NCBI GenBank assembly: GCA_028875335.1
Contig: JAPPEF010000132.1
Span: forward strand, 1-57,947
Source: Gemmatimonadota bacterium
GTDB lineage: Bacteria; Latescibacterota; UBA2968; UBA8231
Reading direction: 5' to 3'
DNA: 57,947 nucleotides
A program made the position numbers and the translations under genes. The notes under the pieces were generated by a model. The model was not told the origin of the DNA. It saw only the letters and a program-made list of their open reading frames with translations, and ran no database searches. Positions 51,146 through 57,947 of this stretch are shown here, in pieces (position 1 is the stretch's first letter; the number at the start of each line of letters is the position of its first letter).

Positions 51146-51706
51146 TCATGCCAGCACTTTTTCTAGCCACTCACTCGTCCTTTCTAAGTCCATGATTTCG
51201 TCAATCTCCTCCTTGCTCTTTCCTAGTGCCTGGAGGATGTTTTCAAGAGAAATAGATGTCGCTTGGACGAGGCCCTCTGGGTCTGGCTGTTCCCATTCGG
51301 GGAGGCTGTGTGTATATGCAATGAGTCCATCAGGTCCCCAAATGTCTAAGCGTCCGTAGTCTTCCCAGATGTGCTGGATAATTTCTAATTCCGATTCGGA
51401 CATACACCCTGTGCCGGGATCGCTTTTGAGTCCTATTTTGTAGTCGGCCAAGCTCTCAATATGTTGCCTCCATACAGGGTGATTTTTCGGATCGTCTTCT
51501 TGGTGCATCAAGCGATACGTGTTGCTAGGAACGGGTCCAAACTTCATTGATACCCAGCTATCAGTAGAGATGCTACATCCTTGCTCATTCAGTGATTCCC
51601 GGTCAGCTAGATATACCAGTTTGAGCACTTTGATGTACTCCGATGAGCCGCCGGCCAACGCTAGAATGCGAGCCACTAGTGCAGTGGCCTTTTTTTCGTC
51701 AAACAT
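51146..51706 (-). CDS. Panacea-domain (SocA-like antitoxin) protein
   Basis: ATG 51706 is preceded by AGGAG at ideal spacing; a longer in-frame start at 51757 has no such site. The 186-residue protein opens with F-D-E-K-K-A-T-A-L-V and L-K-L-V-Y-L-A-D-R-E-S-L, then W-x-S-M-K-F-G-P-V-P-S-N-T-Y-R-L, the Panacea/DUF4065 signature found in SocA and phage Gps2-like antitoxins. The C-terminal ~80 residues are acidic. No partner toxin is adjacent: the flanking genes are an enolase-superfamily gene (convergent) and a GH127. It may be an orphan or act on a remote toxin. Lower GC than the neighbours by eye suggests recent acquisition. Confidence 0.8.
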   Translation of the reverse strand: MFDEKKATALVARILALAGGSSEYIKVLKLVYLADRESLNEQGCSISTDSWVSMKFGPVPSNTYRLMHQEDDPKNHPVWRQHIESLADYKIGLKSDPGTGCMSESELEIIQHIWEDYGRLDIWGPDGLIAYTHSLPEWEQPDPEGLVQATSISLENILQALGKSKEEIDEIMDLERTSEWLEKVLA

Positions 51707-51815
51707 GATTTTCTCTCCTAGTCCTTGAATGTATTGTAGCGGCACGCTCTTTGTCAAAATCCGCTGGGGCCCTTCCTCCTAGGCACCCTTCCTGCGAGGG
51801 ATACTATTACCCCGC

Positions 51816-53399
51816 TCAATCAAACGGCGAGAAAAAGGTCAGATCCGTGCCGAAGTTATCCATCGCCACCACCTCGTCGCCGCACAGCCGCGCACGAATG
51901 GCGCTGTCCCGCCAAGTCAGAGTCGTCTCGTGGACGGGCAAGTCAAACGCAAAACCGATCCAGTGTCCCACAGGCGGATGCTCAATCACCGCATAGCCGT
52001 TACGCAAGGCCGGATGCGCGGCACCCTCTACCTTGAGGCGGTCGCCGTCAAGCCAAGGCGGCAGGCGCACGTGCAGTGCTCCCGGCTGCTTGACCTTAAC
52101 CGCTAGGTGCGGATGCGTATAGGGCGACTGCACTGCAAGGGCATCGGTCTCGCAGTCGAACAGCATATCGACCCAATGCCCCGCTCCATCACTCCTCACC
52201 ACGGCCTTATACGCCGCGGCCAGCGAGCCTACGGACCCGCCGACAATGTCGATATTGAAGCCAATGCGCGGCTTGTTCGACTGCCAGATGCCCAGCGGCT
52301 CGTGCCCGTAGGGAACCGGAAAACCAAAGCCACCGCGCAGTCTGTGCGCCACCGCGCGCTTGCCGTCCACCCCCTCGGGATTATCTGGCTCGACGATAAA
52401 CGAGACATCGCGCAATTGCGACGGCAGCAAGTGGCTGCGCAATATGCGCTCGGCATCGGCGTAGTACTCGGGGTGACCCCAGCGCCCCAAGATGAGCGCA
52501 GTCTCGATAATATCGCCGGTATTGTTGGCCTCACCCCGGCGACAGAGCGTGGGCCGGCTCGACACCTCAATGGACCAGCCGATCTGATCGCGCAAATCCC
52601 ACAAGCCGCCATCGTAGAACCGCTTGACCCGCTCCATCAGATCGGCGTCCCCCGTGCATTCGGCGAGTTGAGCCAACGACGACATCGCGCAGGTGGTCGA
52701 ATGCACGTGCGAGCCAAAGCGCTCGGTGGCAAAGGAGCCGTCGTCGAGAAAGAATTCGCGCACGGCCTTGTCCTTGAGCACAGTAGCCAAATCCAAGGCC
52801 GGTTGGTACCCGGTGGCCTGGTACAATTTGACCAGCGGCCCAATGGCGCGCGCCGGCCCTTGGATAAAGGTCCCCTCGCCGGAATCTCGGAGGCGCACTG
52901 GCGTGTCGCGTTCAAGACGCACGCGATCCCATTGCTCGTTGGGCACCCAATAATCGAATAGCAAATCAACACTAGCCGCAGCCAATTCCATAGCCCGTTC
53001 GGATTTGCGGAAGGCTGTCAACGCGTATAGAGCGTGGAACCCCTCGCGCAAATTGTGCTCTTGCAATTCAATGGGATCGCCCTCGCCATTGGTGTGCTGG
53101 CCGATGCGCTGCAAGGGCAGCGGTGCCCGGCTGTAGGAGAAAAAAGCCGCACGGGCGTGCTTGTCGATCACTTCTTCGTCTATATCCAAGCCCATGGCGT
53201 CTTCAGCCGCCAGCATACCGTTCAACAGGCGACCCGGCATGTGGCCTTCCATGCTGCCGCCCAAAAAGGCTTGGGGCCGCACCTGCGCTCCGCCATAGGG
53301 TATATCGGCGTCATCAGCGTTGAAAGCCCGGCTCATGGCTTGGCAACCCAAGCGAATGGCGTCGCCGATATCAGTGGTATTCACATCGCGTAGTTGCAT
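51816..53399 (-). CDS. GH127-like (beta-L-arabinofuranosidase family) glycosidase, copy 1
   Basis: The 527-residue protein has the alpha/alpha-barrel pattern of GH127/DUF1680-type enzymes: G-H-M-P-G-R-L-L-N-G near 50, N-L-R-E-G-F-H-A-L-Y, H-V-H-S-T-T-C-A-M-S-S-L, N-N-T-G-D-I-I-E-T-A-L-I-L-G-R-W-G and a C-terminal beta domain (VVAMDNFGTDLTFF). No signal peptide. It is a paralog of the gene at the right edge. The first ~20 codons are duplicated 1.1 kb upstream, across the mrr gene. GH127 members release L-arabinofuranose from oligosaccharides; the exact specificity here is not established. ATG 53399 aligns with the duplicated start and is retained. Confidence 0.72.
   Translation of the reverse strand: MQLRDVNTTDIGDAIRLGCQAMSRAFNADDADIPYGGAQVRPQAFLGGSMEGHMPGRLLNGMLAAEDAMGLDIDEEVIDKHARAAFFSYSRAPLPLQRIGQHTNGEGDPIELQEHNLREGFHALYALTAFRKSERAMELAAASVDLLFDYWVPNEQWDRVRLERDTPVRLRDSGEGTFIQGPARAIGPLVKLYQATGYQPALDLATVLKDKAVREFFLDDGSFATERFGSHVHSTTCAMSSLAQLAECTGDADLMERVKRFYDGGLWDLRDQIGWSIEVSSRPTLCRRGEANNTGDIIETALILGRWGHPEYYADAERILRSHLLPSQLRDVSFIVEPDNPEGVDGKRAVAHRLRGGFGFPVPYGHEPLGIWQSNKPRIGFNIDIVGGSVGSLAAAYKAVVRSDGAGHWVDMLFDCETDALAVQSPYTHPHLAVKVKQPGALHVRLPPWLDGDRLKVEGAAHPALRNGYAVIEHPPVGHWIGFAFDLPVHETTLTWRDSAIRARLCGDEVVAMDNFGTDLTFFSPFD
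53337..53396. repeat. 60-bp direct repeat copy A (start of GH127 gene)
   Basis: This segment matches 54437-54496 at 58 of 60 bases, exactly 1100 bases apart. Copy A encodes the first ~20 residues of the intact GH127 gene on the minus strand. The two differences are in codon third positions. The mrr gene lies between the two copies. Confidence 0.8.
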
Positions 53400-53439
53400 T
53401 ATAGTTGCACTATACCTCGTTTTATGACCAACGCATGTC

Positions 53440-54369
53440 CTATAAGGCTTCCTGATCGAAATAGTCTTCATCAATTCGCTTAATCTCATGACGAATTCTT
53501 GTACGTACGCCGATACTGTGCATGACCATCAGACGCGCTAATTCTTCCCCATCAATCAAAACGATGCGCTTCGGACTCCGTGCCACATAGTTCTTGGCGG
53601 CGCTCGTGAAGCCTGACGTGGTGACAAATACGCCCTTGGTCGTACCCGCAGCGTCAATCGCACCAGCAAAATTGCGTACCTCGCCCTCGCCCACTGTATT
53701 ACCGCTGGCATACTTCTTCGCTTGGACATAAACTTCGTCTAGACCTAGCGCATCCTCCCGGATCTTGCCATCAATTCCACCATCACCCGACCGTCCGGTC
53801 ACCCGACCCATCGCGGCGTCACTTTTGCCATAGCCCATTGCGATCAATAGGTCCACCACCACCTGTTCGAGAAAGGCTGGCGGCGCTTCGCGGACCCGAT
53901 CCAGAACGTCGGCCTCCAACTCATCGCAAAGTTGCTGGAAGACCCGTTCCAACTCTTCTTCCGGCGTGTTCGCTGAATCATCCGGCGGTATGAGTGCGGC
54001 ATCTTCGCTCAACGGCGGGGTATTCTTGCCAGGCTGCCACGCGACATAAGCCGGATAGTTGCGGAGGTAATTCATATCGATGCGGCTCGGCTCGTTGGCT
54101 AGCAGCTTCTCGCCTTCTGTCGTCAGCCGCCAGACGCTGCGCCGAACTCTTTCTGACAGACCAGCGCGGCTAAGATGGATCAACGCCCAACTCACCCGGT
54201 TGACGAACACCGGCTGGCGACCGCTAGGAAGCAACTCCTGCATTTCCTCCGGCGTCAGTCCTTGGGCCTCGGCGATGTGATTGCGTATTTCAGAGATCGG
54301 CTTTTCCGCACCATCGGAAAGTGCCTTGAGAGCCGGAAGCATGAGCGATTGAAAATCAGGGATGGGCAT
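53440..54369 (-). CDS. mrr: Mrr-type restriction endonuclease
   Basis: ATG 54369 has AAGGA eight bases upstream. The 309-residue protein has an N-terminal winged-helix (Mrr_N) domain, residues ~1-105 (SLMLPALKALSDG ... RSVWRLTTEGEKLLA), and a C-terminal Mrr_cat PD-(D/E)XK domain with G-D-G-G-I-D-G near 195 and V-Y-V-Q-A-K-K near 213, i.e. D-x..-Q-x-K. Mrr cuts modified (often N6-methyladenine) foreign DNA. It is solitary here: no methylase is seen. It is flanked by 60-bp direct repeats copied from the start of the adjacent GH127 gene, a pattern described for insertion of restriction genes. Confidence 0.92.
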   Translation of the reverse strand: MPIPDFQSLMLPALKALSDGAEKPISEIRNHIAEAQGLTPEEMQELLPSGRQPVFVNRVSWALIHLSRAGLSERVRRSVWRLTTEGEKLLANEPSRIDMNYLRNYPAYVAWQPGKNTPPLSEDAALIPPDDSANTPEEELERVFQQLCDELEADVLDRVREAPPAFLEQVVVDLLIAMGYGKSDAAMGRVTGRSGDGGIDGKIREDALGLDEVYVQAKKYASGNTVGEGEVRNFAGAIDAAGTTKGVFVTTSGFTSAAKNYVARSPKRIVLIDGEELARLMVMHSIGVRTRIRHEIKRIDEDYFDQEAL

Positions 54370-54436
54370 GGATGTTGTCCTTCACTTCGTTATGCGGCGT
54401 CCGATGGGCTTCACGCGCTCGACGATTTGGCGGTTC

Positions 54437-54502
54437 GGCTTGGCAACCCAAGCGAATGGCGTCGCCGATATCAGTGGTATTTACATCGCGCAGTTGTACC
54501 AT
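54437..54502 (-). pseudogene. Relic of GH127 gene start (direct repeat copy B)
   Basis: On the minus strand ATG 54502 opens M-V-Q-L-R-D-V-N-T-T-D-I-G-D-A-I-R-L-G-C-Q, the same first ~20 residues as the intact GH127 gene, then loses all similarity at 54437 in sequence that reaches mrr. It starts eight bases after the GNAT stop. It is either the upstream edge of a target duplication made when the mrr block inserted, or the remnant of a deleted second GH127 gene. Confidence 0.7.
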
Positions 54503-54510
54503 GGTTTTCC

Positions 54511-55470
54511 TCAAACACCGGCGACCAAACGCACGGCCTCGACGGTCCGATCCCCCATGACAAACGGCTCACCCGACCCTCCATCCACAAAACCCAACTC
54601 CTTCAGCCAAGCGCCTTTCTCCTCGTCCTCGACGCAGAGCCGGATCCAACAACGCCCCTCGGCCCAATCAATAGCCGCCCCCATCAAATTGACCCAAGTT
54701 CCTCCGTAACGACCGTGGACGAAACCATCCACCTGACAAGCGCCCTCCCCGTCGGGCCGCGCGCTAGCCAAACCCACCAATCGCCCATCTCGGGTGCGGG
54801 CGGCAAACCAAGCACCAGCGCCTTGTTCAACCAGCTTGGCATAGCGCGGGTACAGCCCCATACAGGAATTCTGCTCGCGGTAGCGGGTTGAGTACAATTC
54901 GACATTGGCGTCCAGCACCCACCAGTCGTGCGGCGTGACGATCAAGGGGATCATGGGCACGCGTTGGGCCGGCGACCCCGGCTCGATCCCGACCTCATCA
55001 CTAGCCCTAAAGTAATCTACCAGAAAAGACTCAGGCGATTCCCCGCTGGCGATCAAAGCCCAGATAGTAGAACCGGGCATCTTGCGCCAACCCAAGCGAT
55101 AGTAAATGCGGGCCGCGACCGGGTTGACCGTACCCAAGAACAGAGCCTGTCCTTCTGAGGCCAAAAAGTCGTCGCGCGCCGCCCGGCACAAGCGGCTGGC
55201 AATGCCCTCGCCGCGACATTGCGGCGCGGTAGCCACCTCGCCCAATCCACTCAGTTCTGGGTTGCCCACCGCCGTGGTTAAATGGCTGCTGCCGACCGTG
55301 CGTCCCCCCTGCTCCAAGAGATAGAATATATCGCGGTTAAAGGACCGTTCATCGCCGGCGTACGAAGAGCGCTCGGGCTGGTAACCATCCCCGAAAATCC
55401 CATCCCAAAAATCGATCAACTCCTCGGTCAGGCCGACGTCCAAAGGAGGCGTCTCGACGCTTATCTGCAC
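54511..55470 (-). CDS. GNAT-family N-acetyltransferase
   Basis: The 319-residue protein has the GNAT acetyl-CoA motif V-A-T-A-P-Q-C-R-G-E-G-I-A-S-R-L near 80-95, followed by N-P-V-A-A-R-I-Y-Y-R-L-G-W, both typical. The second half (from ~160) appears to be a tandem, degenerate GNAT-like domain (LVGLASARPDGEGACQVDGF). It starts with GTG four bases after the stop of the upstream sugar isomerase and lacks its own ribosome-binding site, so translation is probably coupled. The acetyl acceptor is unknown. Stop lies next to the GH127 relic. Confidence 0.8.
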   Translation of the reverse strand: MQISVETPPLDVGLTEELIDFWDGIFGDGYQPERSSYAGDERSFNRDIFYLLEQGGRTVGSSHLTTAVGNPELSGLGEVATAPQCRGEGIASRLCRAARDDFLASEGQALFLGTVNPVAARIYYRLGWRKMPGSTIWALIASGESPESFLVDYFRASDEVGIEPGSPAQRVPMIPLIVTPHDWWVLDANVELYSTRYREQNSCMGLYPRYAKLVEQGAGAWFAARTRDGRLVGLASARPDGEGACQVDGFVHGRYGGTWVNLMGAAIDWAEGRCWIRLCVEDEEKGAWLKELGFVDGGSGEPFVMGDRTVEAVRLVAGV

Positions 55471-55474
55471 GAGG

Positions 55475-56329
55475 TTAAGCCGGTGCCTTCCACTTCCTCA
55501 ATTGCCTCTTCCACACCCTGTCCAACTCGCGGCGCACCACCTGCACGTCCTTCCAGCGGTCGGGAAAAACCGACAGATGGTAACCGCCGGCGATCTGTTC
55601 GGGACAGGCAAACATTTCTCGGCCCGGCTCGGCCGCTTCCAGCCAACAGGCCATGACCTGCTCGGCAAATTCCAGCCAATCGACAAATTCGGGAATGATC
55701 TTGCCCCTGTGGTCAATGGCGGGAATCATGGCGTGGTGCCCGTTGAATGGCCTGAAGTGAAACTGCTGCGCCAGTTGGATCAGATCGACGCGCTCGGCTA
55801 GACGCTCCCAGTAGGGCGGCGACAAATGCTTGATCACCGCCGGATGGGAAAAGTCCCACGTCATTTTCAGCGGCTTCTTCTCCGCCTTCTCGTAACCAGC
55901 GGCCAAGGCATAGGTTTTTTCCGGCGTTTCCGTGCACGTATCGCGGTGCATCTCCACGGCCACATCCATCTCCAAGTCTTCGGCCGCGTCCATCAAGCGC
56001 CGCGCCACTTCCACGGCCCGCAGGGTGAGCGTGTCGTGGTCGAGCATTTGCACGTTGACACAGCGCGCTCCCGCCGCCTTGATTTCGCGCAACTTGGGCC
56101 TGATCTCGCGGATGCCGCCCAAGTCGGTAGTACAGGCAAAGACCAAACCCGAGGCCGCGACCTCATCCGGGGTTACCATGAAGACGCGCCCCACAAAGCC
56201 GTCGAAACCGGCGTCTTTTATTTTTTTGAGCTTTTGGGCCGCGCTCCACTCGCCCTTCTTGCCGCCGTATCCCATCAGGGAACCGAGGGAACACATATGA
56301 TAGATTTTAGGCCGCTTGATTCTCGCCAT
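55475..56329 (-). CDS. Sugar phosphate isomerase/epimerase-like TIM-barrel protein, copy 2
   Basis: GGAGG (56336-56340 on the minus strand) is six bases from ATG 56329 and touches the alternative ATG 56335, so I use 56329, giving 284 residues. Strand-end metal ligands are visible: V-A-V-E-M-H-R-D near 120, T-W-D-F-S-H near 156, F-H-F-R-P near 193 and A-C-P-E-Q-I-A-G-G-Y near 256, as in xylose-isomerase-type barrels. It is not closely similar to copy 1 at 42323. The GNAT gene follows four bases later. The substrate is unknown. Confidence 0.82.
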   Translation of the reverse strand: MARIKRPKIYHMCSLGSLMGYGGKKGEWSAAQKLKKIKDAGFDGFVGRVFMVTPDEVAASGLVFACTTDLGGIREIRPKLREIKAAGARCVNVQMLDHDTLTLRAVEVARRLMDAAEDLEMDVAVEMHRDTCTETPEKTYALAAGYEKAEKKPLKMTWDFSHPAVIKHLSPPYWERLAERVDLIQLAQQFHFRPFNGHHAMIPAIDHRGKIIPEFVDWLEFAEQVMACWLEAAEPGREMFACPEQIAGGYHLSVFPDRWKDVQVVRRELDRVWKRQLRKWKAPA

Positions 56330-56363
56330 GTTCATCCTCCTTGGAGTGATTGTACTGCTGCGA

Positions 56364-56460
56364 TAGGGGCCGCTAATATATCGCCCAGAGACACGGGGAC
56401 CAAACCGCGTAGGGGCCGCACCGCATCCCGTATCTGTGTCTATCTGCGTCTATCTGCGGA
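56364..56460. repeat. Short intergenic repeats (TAGGGGCCGC pair; TATCTGYGTC array)
   Basis: TAGGGGCCGC occurs at 56364-56373 and 56410-56419. A decamer, TATCTGTGTC, TATCTGCGTC, TATCTGCGGA, repeats three times at 56431-56460. They lie between a sugar isomerase and the partial GH127 gene. These resemble dispersed bacterial repeats of the type seen in multi-copy intergenic elements; a regulatory role is not shown. Confidence 0.45.
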
Positions 56461-56470
56461 TACCTTGCTT

Positions 56471-57947
56471 TTAATCAAACGGCGGGAAAAAGGTCAGATC
56501 AGCCCCGAAGTTATCCATCGCCACCACCTCGTCACCGCGCAGCCGCGTGCGGATGGAACGGGTCCGATGCTGCAGGACCAACTCTTCTTCGGCCAAGGCA
56601 AAGCGGATCTCGATGGGAGTGTTCAAAGGCGGTTGGGCAAAGAAGAGGAACCCACTGTCTATGCGCGGCGACGCGGCCCCTTCTACCACTAAGTCGGACG
56701 GCGTTACCCAGCCGGGCAGGCGCACCCACAAAGGCCCCGGCTGCTTGACCTCGACGCGCAGGACATCATGCGTATAAGGAGATTCAACGCGCACGGCCTC
56801 GGTCTCGTGATCAAAGAGCAAATTGACCCGGTGCCCCGCCGGGCCGCTGCGCACCATCTCCCGGTACACCTCGCACAAAGACGCCACAGCCCCTCCGACA
56901 ATATCCATGTTGAATCCAACGGTCTCGGCTTCCACCGGCTCGTGGCCGTACGGCGCTGGAAAGCCGAAGGCCCCCCGGTGCCGCTGGGCCACGTCGCGCA
57001 GACCGTCCAAGCCCTCAGGATTGGGCGGTTCGTCAATAAAGGAAATGTCGCGCAATTGCGACGGCAGCATATGCCCCCGCACAATGCGCTCGGCATCTTG
57101 GAAGTACTCGCTCCAGCCCCAGCGCCCCAAAATCAGGGCGGTCTCGACGATGTCGCCAGTATTGTTGACCTCGCCTCGGTCGGGCGGAGCATCGGGATGC
57201 GTGCTTTCGACGACCCAGCCCAATGGGTCGCGCATGGCCCATAGGCCATTATCGTAAAAAGTCTTGACGCGCAGCAAGAGCGCCGCGTCGCCCGTCAAAT
57301 CGGCCAATTGCGCCAAGGACGACATGACGCAAGTGACCGAGTGCGTGTGATCGCCCAGCAGCTCCCGGTCGTGGCCGCCGTCCGCAGTGAAAAACTCACC
57401 CGTGATCTTCTCAGCCAATTCCAAAGCCAACTCCAACGCCGGCCCATAGCCCGTAGCCCGGTAATACTTAACCATAGGCCCCAAGGCCCGGGCCTCCCCC
57501 GGAATGAACAGACTCTCCCACGCCTCCAGTCCCAACCCCTGCAGCGCCGGCCGATCCCAGCCCTCGTCCACGCTCCAATAGCGGCGAAATGCCTCAATAC
57601 TAGCCTCAGCTAGCTGTCGCGCCCGGTCCGAGTCGCGGTACTGCACTAGCGGATAGAGCGCATGGAAACCCTCGCGGATATTGTGCGGGATGAAGTTGAC
57701 CAGTGGACCGTCCAACTCGGCCCGGTTGAGCGGCATGGCGATGGGACCGCTGTATGAATAGAACGCTGCGGCCGCGTGTTTTTCAATAGCCGCTTCATCT
57801 ACTTCAACGCCCGCTGCGTCCTCGGCGTTGAGCAAGGCATTGAGGTGGCGTCCGGGCACGTGCGCCTCCGAATGCGCGGCGCTGAAGCGCAATTCGGCTT
57901 GGGGACGCACGCGCGAGCCGAAAAAGGGAACATCGTTGTCGTCGGCA
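56471..57947 (-). CDS. GH127-like glycosidase, copy 2 (5' end outside window)
   Basis: The frame stays open to the right edge, giving at least 491 residues and lacking only about the first 25 or so of the family. It is a paralog of the 51816 gene: both have H-[VM]-P-G-R-x-L-N-[AG]-[LM]-L, N-[IL]-R-E-G-F-H-A-L-Y, T-[TC]-x-M-S-S-L-A-Q-L-A, N-N-T-G-D-I-[VI]-E-T-A-L-I-L-G-R-W-G and D-E-V-V-A-M-D-N-F-G-x-D-L-T-F-F. The residues before the visible window (DDNDVPFFGSRVRPQAE) still align with copy 1, so the start is outside. Function as for copy 1. Confidence 0.72.
   Translation of the reverse strand, partial: ADDNDVPFFGSRVRPQAELRFSAAHSEAHVPGRHLNALLNAEDAAGVEVDEAAIEKHAAAAFYSYSGPIAMPLNRAELDGPLVNFIPHNIREGFHALYPLVQYRDSDRARQLAEASIEAFRRYWSVDEGWDRPALQGLGLEAWESLFIPGEARALGPMVKYYRATGYGPALELALELAEKITGEFFTADGGHDRELLGDHTHSVTCVMSSLAQLADLTGDAALLLRVKTFYDNGLWAMRDPLGWVVESTHPDAPPDRGEVNNTGDIVETALILGRWGWSEYFQDAERIVRGHMLPSQLRDISFIDEPPNPEGLDGLRDVAQRHRGAFGFPAPYGHEPVEAETVGFNMDIVGGAVASLCEVYREMVRSGPAGHRVNLLFDHETEAVRVESPYTHDVLRVEVKQPGPLWVRLPGWVTPSDLVVEGAASPRIDSGFLFFAQPPLNTPIEIRFALAEEELVLQHRTRSIRTRLRGDEVVAMDNFGADLTFFPPFD

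Noticed and set aside
1..57947. rRNA, tRNA or CRISPR arrays
   Set aside because: No tRNA-like TTCGAATCC/acceptor arrangement outside coding genes, no rRNA sequence and no spaced direct repeats were found.

Overview
The window is about 58 kb of high-GC DNA, densely coding on both strands, from a Gram-negative heterotroph. Secreted proteins with FlgD-type Ig domains, a C-terminal-Phe outer-membrane protein, lipoproteins, VCBS/FG-GAP plus ASPIC-UnbV proteins, phytanoyl-CoA dioxygenase (PhyH) family enzymes, two GH127-like enzymes, a sialidase-like protein and several sugar-acid enzymes together resemble the uncultivated Latescibacterota/Poribacteria/Planctomycetota style of genome. This taxonomic guess is inference from gene content; no rRNA, tRNA or universal marker gene is present.

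Layout: (1) 1-7629 is a plus-strand cell-envelope operon: two paralogous FlgD-Ig surface proteins, a large outer-membrane protein, a SurA-like chaperone/PPIase and a lipoprotein, closed by a clear intrinsic terminator. (2) 7711-16229 is a tightly packed trio: a 1541-residue fusion of a PA/M28-peptidase-like region with an FtsX-type permease, a DUF6785-type membrane protein, and an OPT-like membrane protein. (3) 16277-17710 is a DUF4143 ATPase behind a long perfect hairpin. (4) 17735-20227 (minus) holds a Uma2-family protein, an atypical CX4CH cytochrome lipoprotein and an Ldh-family dehydrogenase. (5) 20498-30935 (plus) is a long co-directional run: Na+/solute symporter with a previously easy-to-miss 59-residue membrane partner, a CRTAC1-like protein, PhyH, a second DUF6785-type protein, a spermidine-synthase-like fusion, two ureidoglycolate-lyase-like paralogs around a Gfo/Idh/MocA oxidoreductase, and L-rhamnose mutarotase. 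(6) 30993-39224 holds a beta-propeller glycosidase-like gene divergent from a sialidase, a serine hydrolase, a glycerophosphodiesterase, a DUF4926 protein and an FG-GAP gene interrupted by one in-frame TGA. (7) 39375-44581 holds a conserved hypothetical with an apparent CTG start, HicBA, a D-2-hydroxyacid dehydrogenase, a short gene relic, a sugar isomerase, a textbook MITE (14-bp TIRs, 7-bp TSD) and a second serine hydrolase. (8) 44591-51057 holds a PhyH/VCBS pair (minus), a glycosidase-like TIM-barrel protein and an enolase-superfamily enzyme. (9) 51146-57947 (minus) holds a Panacea/SocA-like protein, two GH127 paralogs, an Mrr endonuclease flanked by a 60-bp direct repeat copied from the GH127 start, a GNAT enzyme and a second sugar isomerase.

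How it fits together: most metabolic genes point to cutting up complex glycans (arabinose-, rhamnose- or sialic-type sugars) and oxidising, isomerising or dehydrating the released sugars and sugar acids, with the symporter importing them. HicBA, Mrr, Uma2, the DUF4143 ATPase, the Panacea protein and the MITE are accessory or mobile-type elements dispersed between these modules; several (Panacea, HicBA, the 33.8-36.5 kb genes) look lower in GC by eye than their neighbours. The most unusual items are the M28/FtsX fusion trio, the mrr-associated long direct repeat, the in-frame TGA and the MITE beside a promoter. No gap longer than 300 bases lacks a gene.
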